Shown here: piece after piece, positions 59,218-64,000 of the stretch
Position numbering within the stretch: the first letter of the stretch is position 1
Layout of the letters: every line of letters starts with the position of its first letter
Assembly (NCBI RefSeq): GCF_031458135.1
Contig: NZ_JAVDXW010000001.1
Location: 4,526,001-4,590,000 of the forward strand
Direction of reading: 5' to 3'
Origin: Haloactinomyces albus
GTDB taxonomy: Bacteria; Actinomycetota; Actinomycetes; Mycobacteriales; Pseudonocardiaceae
Length of the DNA: 64,000 bases
Position numbers and translations under genes: made by a program
Notes under the pieces: model-generated
Databases searched by the model: none
Told to the model about the DNA's origin: nothing
The model's input: the letters and a program-made list of their open reading frames with translations, nothing else

Positions 59218-60507
59218 ATGGAAACCTACGACGTCGTCGTCATCGGTGCCGGATTCGCCGGCCTGACCGCAGCCAGGGACCTGCGCGCGGCGGGCAGCAG
59301 TGTCCTGGTGCTGGAGGCGCGTGAGCGCATCGGCGGTTCCACCTGGTACCAACCGGACGCCTTCGACGGTTTCGGCCTGGAGATGGGCGGCACGTGGATC
59401 GTTCCGCAGCAGAGCCACGTGTTCGCCGAAGTGCGGCGCTACGGTATCTCCGTCACCGACAGCGAACTGCCGGACCGCATGACGTGGTCCGACCACGGCG
59501 AGGTCCTGGATACCCTGCTGCCCGTGTCGCCGCAGGAGTACGGCGAGCTCGAACACGCCCTGCGGGCGCTGGTCGCCGCAGGTGAACGGATCGATCCGCT
59601 GCGCCCGCTGACCGAACAGGACCTGGCCGATCTCGACGTGCCCATCAGGCAGTGGGCCACCGAGGCCGGACTCGGCGGCAACGCCCGCGAACTGCTGATC
59701 TCGTGGTTCTGCGGCTGCGCCAACGCCCACGAGGACACCGCATCGGCGCTGGACGTCATCCGGTGGCTGGCGGCCATGGACAACTCCCTGTGGGGGATGG
59801 TGCAGGCCAGCGTCCTCGGCTACACCTTCACGCACGGCACCGCCTCGCTGGCGCGGGCGATCGCCGAGGACAGCGGCGCGGAGATCCGGCTGTCCAGCCC
59901 CGTCGAGAAGGTGCACGCCGAGGACGACGGCGCCACGATCTCCTACCGGGACGGCCGGGTGCGGGCCGGGCGCGTGCTGGTGACGGTGCCGATCGGGGTG
60001 CTGCGCGACATCGACTTCACCCCGCGGTTGCCCGCGGACAAGCTCGCGATCTCCGCGGAGAACCACGCCGGGCAGGGACAGAAGATCTGGGCGCTGGCCC
60101 GCAACGTCCCCGAGGACCTCAGCGGATTCGGCTGGGGAACCGACTTCGACTACGTCGGGGCGATGGGCACCATCGAGCGCGGCGTGGTGCTGGTGTGCTT
60201 CGCCCCGGAGCACGACCGTGTGGACGCCGATGACCTGGCCGACGTCCAGCGCGCGGTGCGCGAATTCGCTCCGCACGCCGAGGTCGTCGACGCGCACACG
60301 CACCCCTGGGTCCACGACGAGTACTCGAAAGGCACCTGGGCGACCTTCCGTGCCGGGCAGTTCGCCAAGTACGAGCTGGCCGTCGGACGCCCCGAGGGGC
60401 GAGTGCACTTCGCGGGCTCGCACACGGCGCGGCGCTGGCGCGCCTTCATCGACGGCGCCATCGAATCCGGAAAGCGCGCGGCCGCCGAAATCCTCGCCGA
60501 GGCTTGA
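59218..60507 (+). CDS. Flavin monoamine oxidase-family protein (putrescine/agmatine oxidase candidate)
   Basis: The 429-residue protein starts with the FAD motif [17 protein letters not shown] and [15 protein letters not shown], has [14 protein letters not shown] near residue 58, and ends with [27 protein letters not shown], the C-terminal FAD-contact segment of amine oxidases. It would oxidise a primary amine to an aldehyde with release of ammonia and H2O2. Followed by a ureohydrolase and two aldehyde dehydrogenases, the likely substrates are putrescine (to 4-aminobutanal) or agmatine (to 4-guanidinobutanal). The usual active-site Lys of MAO could not be fixed by eye. It follows the permease gene by 63 bp. 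Confidence 0.85.
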   Translation: METYDVVVIGAGFAGLTAARDLRAAGSSVLVLEARERIGGSTWYQPDAFDGFGLEMGGTWIVPQQSHVFAEVRRYGISVTDSELPDRMTWSDHGEVLDTLLPVSPQEYGELEHALRALVAAGERIDPLRPLTEQDLADLDVPIRQWATEAGLGGNARELLISWFCGCANAHEDTASALDVIRWLAAMDNSLWGMVQASVLGYTFTHGTASLARAIAEDSGAEIRLSSPVEKVHAEDDGATISYRDGRVRAGRVLVTVPIGVLRDIDFTPRLPADKLAISAENHAGQGQKIWALARNVPEDLSGFGWGTDFDYVGAMGTIERGVVLVCFAPEHDRVDADDLADVQRAVREFAPHAEVVDAHTHPWVHDEYSKGTWATFRAGQFAKYELAVGRPEGRVHFAGSHTARRWRAFIDGAIESGKRAAAEILAEA

Positions 60508-60530
60508 CGACCGTTTTTCGAGGAGAGGAC

Positions 60531-61475
60531 ATGAACGACCCGATCGGACCGGTGGATTCGACCCGGATTCCCCGGTATGGCGGCGACACCACCTTCGCCC
60601 GCCTGCCACGGCTGGCCGAGGTGACCGATGCCGACACGCTCGTGTGGGGCGTCCCGTTCGACACCGGCGTCAGCTACCGTCCCGGTGCGCGGTTCGGACC
60701 CAACCACGTCCGGCAGAGTTCCCGGTTGCTGCGGCCCTACAATCCGGCGCTGGCCACCGAGCCCTTCGCCACCCAGCAGGTCGCCGACGCCGGTGACGTG
60801 GGCGTGAACCCGTTCGACCTGAACGAGGCCATTTCGGCCATCGAATCCGGCGCCCGCGAGCTTTCGGGCACCCGACGCAGGCTGGTCACCCTCGGTGGTG
60901 ACCACACCATCGCCCTACCGCTGCTGCGCGTCCAGCACGAACGGCACGGTCCTGTCGCGCTGCTGCACTTCGATGCCCACCTGGACACCTGGGACACCTA
61001 TTTCGGATCGCCCTACACCCACGGCACCCCGTTCCGGCGGGCCACCGAGGAGGGGCTGATCGACGGCGAGCACTCCATGCACGTGGGCATCCGCGGGCCG
61101 CTGTACGCCCGGGTGGATCTGGACGAGAGCGAGAAGATGGGTTTCGCCGCCGTGCACTCCCGCGACTTCGCCCGCAGCCCGATCGACGACATCATCGAGC
61201 GCATGCGGGCGCGGCTGGGCGATCGGCCGGTCTACGCCTCGATCGACATCGACGTGCTCGATCCGGGCTTCGCGCCCGGCACCGGCACTCCCGAGTCCGG
61301 GGGACTGTCCAGCAGGGAACTGCTGGAACTGCTGCGCGGACTGAACGGGCTCAACGTGGTCGGCGCCGACGTGGTCGAGGTGGCCCCCGCCTACGACCAC
61401 GCCGAGATCACCGGCATCGCCGCAAGCCATGCCCTGTACGAACTGCTGAGCATCCTGCCGTCGGGAGGTCGCTGA
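60531..61475 (+). CDS. speB: Agmatinase / guanidinobutyrase-type ureohydrolase
   Basis: The 314-residue protein belongs to the arginase/agmatinase family and has all manganese-ligand motifs: [10 protein letters not shown] near residue 122, [12 protein letters not shown] near 144, and [21 protein letters not shown] near 236. It would release urea from a guanidino compound in the cytoplasm. Agmatine (giving putrescine) or 4-guanidinobutyrate (giving GABA) both fit the neighbours. The ATG at 60531 follows a GAGAGGAC site; a reading 27 bp longer is less likely. Its stop overlaps the next start (TGATG), so it is translationally coupled to the aldehyde dehydrogenase gene. Confidence 0.88.
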   Translation: MNDPIGPVDSTRIPRYGGDTTFARLPRLAEVTDADTLVWGVPFDTGVSYRPGARFGPNHVRQSSRLLRPYNPALATEPFATQQVADAGDVGVNPFDLNEAISAIESGARELSGTRRRLVTLGGDHTIALPLLRVQHERHGPVALLHFDAHLDTWDTYFGSPYTHGTPFRRATEEGLIDGEHSMHVGIRGPLYARVDLDESEKMGFAAVHSRDFARSPIDDIIERMRARLGDRPVYASIDIDVLDPGFAPGTGTPESGGLSSRELLELLRGLNGLNVVGADVVEVAPAYDHAEITGIAASHALYELLSILPSGGR

Positions 61476-62899
61476 TGCACACGGTGAGCAACGTCGTCGG
61501 CGGGAAGCCGGTCGAGGCCGCCGACGGGCACACCACGGAACTGGTCGACCCCTGCACCGGCGAGGTGTTCGGGACCGCCCCGCTGTCGTCGGCCGTGGAT
61601 GTCGAGGCCGCCTATCGGGCGGCCGAGGAGGCCTTCGAGACCTGGTCGGCGACCACCCCGGCCGAGCGGCAGCGTGCCCTGTTGCGGCTGGCCGACGAGC
61701 TGGAACGCCGCGGCGAGGAATTCGTCGCCGCCGAAGCGCACAACACCGGCAAACCACTGGCCGCCACGCGCGGCGAGGAAGTCGCCGCCTCGGTGGACCA
61801 GATCCGCTTCTTCGCAGGCGCTGCCCGGATGCTGGAGGGAGCGGCGGCCGGTGAGTACGCCACCGGACACACCTCCTACGTTCGCCGCGAGCCGGTGGGT
61901 GTCATCGGCCAGATCGCGCCCTGGAACTACCCGCTGATGATGGCGGTCTGGAAGATCGCCCCGGCCATCGCGGCGGGAAACGCGGTGGTGCTCAAACCCG
62001 CCGACACCACCCCGGTGACCGCGGCGATGCTCGCCGAGCTGGCCGCGGACTGCCTGCCGCCCGGCGTGCTCAACGTGGTCTGCGGCGATCGCGACACCGG
62101 GCGGGCGGTGGTGGCGCACCCGACTGCGGCGATGGTCTCGATCACCGGGTCCACGCGGGCCGGTCAGCAGGTGGCCACCGATGCGGCAGGCGACCTCAAG
62201 CGCGTGCACCTCGAACTCGGAGGCAAGGCGCCTGCACTGGTGTTCGCCGATGCCGACCTCGGTGCCGCCGCCGAGGCTGTGGCGGGTGCGGGCTTCTTCA
62301 ACGCCGGGCAGGACTGCACCGCCGCAACCCGGGTCCTGGTCGAGGAGTCCGTGGCCGAGGAGTTCCTCCGTGAACTCGTCGCGCGGGCCGAGGAGACTCG
62401 CTGCGGCCCACCGTCCGATGAGCAAGCCGTCTTCGGGCCGTTGAACAGTGCCGATCACCTGGCCGGGGTGCAGGGCGTGATACGGGACCTTCCCGAGCAC
62501 GCCAGGGTGCTCACCGGGGGAGTGAGGGTGGGTGAGCGGGGATTCTTCTTCGCACCCACCGTCGTCAGCGGGCTGCACCAGGAGGATGCCGCGGTCCAGC
62601 AGGAGACGTTCGGTCCCATCCTGACGGTGCAGACGTTCGCCGACGAGGCCGAGGCGCTGCGGCTGGCCAACGGCGTCGACTACGCCCTGGCCTCCAGTGT
62701 GTGGACGACCGACCACGGTCGTGCGCACCGGGCCGCGGCCCGGCTGGACTTCGGGTGCGTGTGGGTCAACACGCACATGGTGCTTCTCGCCGAGATGCCC
62801 CACGGCGGGTTCAAGCACTCCGGCTACGGCAAGGATCTGTCCCGCTACGGGTTCGAGGACTACACCCGCCTCAAGCACGTGACCCACCGGTTCGACTGA
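61475..62899 (+). CDS. Aldehyde dehydrogenase, candidate 4-aminobutyraldehyde / guanidinobutyraldehyde dehydrogenase
   Basis: The 474-residue protein has the usual ALDH landmarks: GQIAPWNYPLMMAVWK with the Asn near residue 150, GSTRAGQQVATDAAG near 226, LELGGKAPALVFAD with the base Glu near 247, and the catalytic Cys in FNAGQDCTAATR near 282, then QETFGPILTVQTF near 378. Its LELGGKAP and AGQDCTAATR forms resemble gamma-aminobutyraldehyde (PatD/PuuC-like) and betaine aldehyde dehydrogenases. It would oxidise the aldehyde made by the amine oxidase to GABA or guanidinobutyrate. It is coupled to the ureohydrolase gene by a TGATG overlap. Confidence 0.88.
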   Translation: MHTVSNVVGGKPVEAADGHTTELVDPCTGEVFGTAPLSSAVDVEAAYRAAEEAFETWSATTPAERQRALLRLADELERRGEEFVAAEAHNTGKPLAATRGEEVAASVDQIRFFAGAARMLEGAAAGEYATGHTSYVRREPVGVIGQIAPWNYPLMMAVWKIAPAIAAGNAVVLKPADTTPVTAAMLAELAADCLPPGVLNVVCGDRDTGRAVVAHPTAAMVSITGSTRAGQQVATDAAGDLKRVHLELGGKAPALVFADADLGAAAEAVAGAGFFNAGQDCTAATRVLVEESVAEEFLRELVARAEETRCGPPSDEQAVFGPLNSADHLAGVQGVIRDLPEHARVLTGGVRVGERGFFFAPTVVSGLHQEDAAVQQETFGPILTVQTFADEAEALRLANGVDYALASSVWTTDHGRAHRAAARLDFGCVWVNTHMVLLAEMPHGGFKHSGYGKDLSRYGFEDYTRLKHVTHRFD

Positions 62900-63110
62900 G
62901 CCGTGGGAAGCCCGGACACGTGGGTGGCTCCTGTCCATCGGTGCCGCTGTCCGTCGATGCCGTCGCGCGGGCGGTGCCGCATGGGTGTCGACCGCAGCGT
63001 GGCCAACGTGCCAGAACGGCGATGTGGGCGGGTCGATCGCGCCGGATTGGCAGGATCGTGTGACCGGGTGCGTGCCTATCCTGCCCGTACAAGCAGCTTT
63101 TGGAGGTTCG

Positions 63111-64000
63111 ATGGAATCGGTGGTCGAGTACTGGATCGCGGGCCGGGCGGCGACGAGCACGGCGACGTTCGAGGTGCGCAACCCGTACGACTCGTCGATG
63201 GTCGCCACGGCGTGCTACGCCACCGCAGACGACGTGGAACAGGCCGTGGCGGCAGCGGATGCCTGCCGGAAAGACATGGCCGCGCTGCCTGCGCACGCCC
63301 GTGCCGCGGCGCTGGACCACGTCAGCAGGCGTCTGGCCGAACGCGGCGAGGAGATCGCGGAGCTCATCGTCGCCGAGAACGGCAAGCCGATCACCTGGGC
63401 GCGTGCCGAGGTGAACCGGTCGGTGTCGACGTTCCGGTGGGCCGCCGAGGAGGCCCGCCGTTTCTCCGGTGAGTTGCAGCGGCTGGACACCGAGCCGGGG
63501 CCGTCACGGTTGGCGCTGCTGCGCCGAGCCCCGCGTGGTCCTGTGCTGGGGATCGCACCGTTCAACTTCCCGCTGAATCTGGTGGCGCACAAGGTCGCGC
63601 CCGCGCTGGCCGCCGGGGCACCGATCGTGCTCAAACCGGCACCGAAGACACCGCTGTCGGCGCTGCTGCTCGGCGAGCTCCTCGCCGAGACCGACCTGCC
63701 CGCCGGGGCGTGGTCGGTGCTGCCGACCACCGACGAGCAGGCCGCCGACCTCGTTGCCGACCCGCGACTGCCGGTGGTGTCGTTCACCGGATCCGGCCCG
63801 GTCGGCTGGAGGATCCTGGACTCCGTGCCGCGCAAGCACGTGACCCTGGAACTCGGCGGCGATGCTGCCGTGGTGGTGTGCCCGGACTACGCCGACGAGG
63901 CCGACCTCGAGCACGCCGCCCAGCGCATCGCCACCTTCGCGATGTATCAGGCGGGCCAGTCGTGCGTGTCGGTGCAGCGGGTCTACGCCCACCGCGAGGT
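63111..64000 (+). CDS. Aldehyde dehydrogenase, candidate succinate-semialdehyde dehydrogenase, 3' end beyond the window
   Basis: At least 296 residues are visible from an ATG preceded by TGGAGG. VLGIAPFNFPLNLVAHKVAPALAAG near residue 145, VVSFTGSGPVGWRIL near 222, HVTLELGGDAAVVV with the base Glu near 244 and YQAGQSCVSVQRV with the catalytic Cys near 283 identify an NAD(P)-dependent aldehyde dehydrogenase. The FNFPLNLVAHK form is seen in broad-specificity lactaldehyde- and semialdehyde-type enzymes. After GABA transamination the remaining step is succinic semialdehyde to succinate, which this gene could supply. A 211-bp gap separates it from the preceding gene, so it may have its own promoter. 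The C terminus is missing. Confidence 0.8.
   Translation, partial: MESVVEYWIAGRAATSTATFEVRNPYDSSMVATACYATADDVEQAVAAADACRKDMAALPAHARAAALDHVSRRLAERGEEIAELIVAENGKPITWARAEVNRSVSTFRWAAEEARRFSGELQRLDTEPGPSRLALLRRAPRGPVLGIAPFNFPLNLVAHKVAPALAAGAPIVLKPAPKTPLSALLLGELLAETDLPAGAWSVLPTTDEQAADLVADPRLPVVSFTGSGPVGWRILDSVPRKHVTLELGGDAAVVVCPDYADEADLEHAAQRIATFAMYQAGQSCVSVQRVYAHRE

Noticed and set aside
58381-60609. A 742-codon leftward open frame opposite the permease and amine oxidase genes
   Set aside because: It is antisense to two recognised genes, with no domain visible in the translation.
61391-63208. A 605-codon leftward open frame opposite the aldehyde dehydrogenase gene
   Set aside because: It is antisense to a clear aldehyde dehydrogenase and has no recognisable motif.
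1-64000. CRISPR arrays, rRNA genes, prophage structural genes
   Set aside because: I looked for regularly spaced repeats, rRNA landmarks and capsid/tail genes and saw none.

Overview
The window is high-GC actinomycete DNA. Codons are strongly GC-biased at the third position, GTG/TTG starts are common, and the families present (CtpI-type ATPase, PucR and IclR regulators, Tat-exported glycosidases, FxLD-type methyltransferase) suit a Pseudonocardiales-like Actinomycetota. The genus cannot be fixed from sequence alone. Most of the window is catabolic gene clusters, each with a recognisable local regulator and operator, plus a decayed mobile-element zone at about 45.8-53 kb.

Layout. 1-9 kb: a serA-like dehydrogenase overlapping a DUF1015 gene, a beta-hydroxyacid dehydrogenase, a PPOX flavoprotein, a SatP-like transporter, a type-III H+-ATPase and a nitronate monooxygenase, the last two sharing a promoter region with a 15-bp perfect inverted repeat. 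9-14.4 kb: a small membrane protein, a giant CtpI-like P-type ATPase and a DUF1992 protein. 14.5-29.9 kb: an arabinan/L-arabinose island. Three exported glycosidases (GH51, GH43 endo, GH43 exo with AbfB) release arabinose, a sodium symporter with a small membrane partner imports it, and an exported mutarotase assists. A five-gene operon (TIM-barrel U32-like protein, enolase-superfamily dehydratase, zinc dehydrogenase, ketoglutarate semialdehyde dehydrogenase, SMP-30 lactonase) looks like an oxidative route to 2-oxoglutarate. A divergent IclR regulator and four related operator sites tie these together, and near-identical terminator modules close both ends of the island.

30-39 kb: a GntR regulator with a 22-bp operator controls a seven-gene operon (TIM-barrel epimerase, SDR, GntP permease, DAK-family kinase, RpiB-like isomerase, split transketolase). 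It fits catabolism of a C4 polyol/ketose or a branched C5 ketose. 39-45.8 kb: miscellaneous oxidoreductases, including a three-gene operon (Gfo/Idh, KSTD-like flavoprotein, SDR) behind a 16-bp palindrome.

45.8-53 kb: genome decay. A TnpB (IS200/IS605-type) 3' end is fused in frame to a remnant of an FxLD lanthipeptide enzyme and its methyltransferase. An IS66 remnant abuts a TauE-type exporter. A broken IS5-superfamily element carries a nested, apparently intact IS427-type element. A second copy of the broken element lies close by, and between the two sits an AT-rich segment of about 490 bp with a 59-nt tRNA-like sequence and a small basic ORF.

53-64 kb: a polyamine/agmatine-to-succinate cluster: GABA transaminase, two PucR regulators, an NCS1 permease, an amine oxidase, an agmatinase-family ureohydrolase and two aldehyde dehydrogenases, the last running off the window. 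Functions are inferred from recognised motifs and context; no database search was possible.
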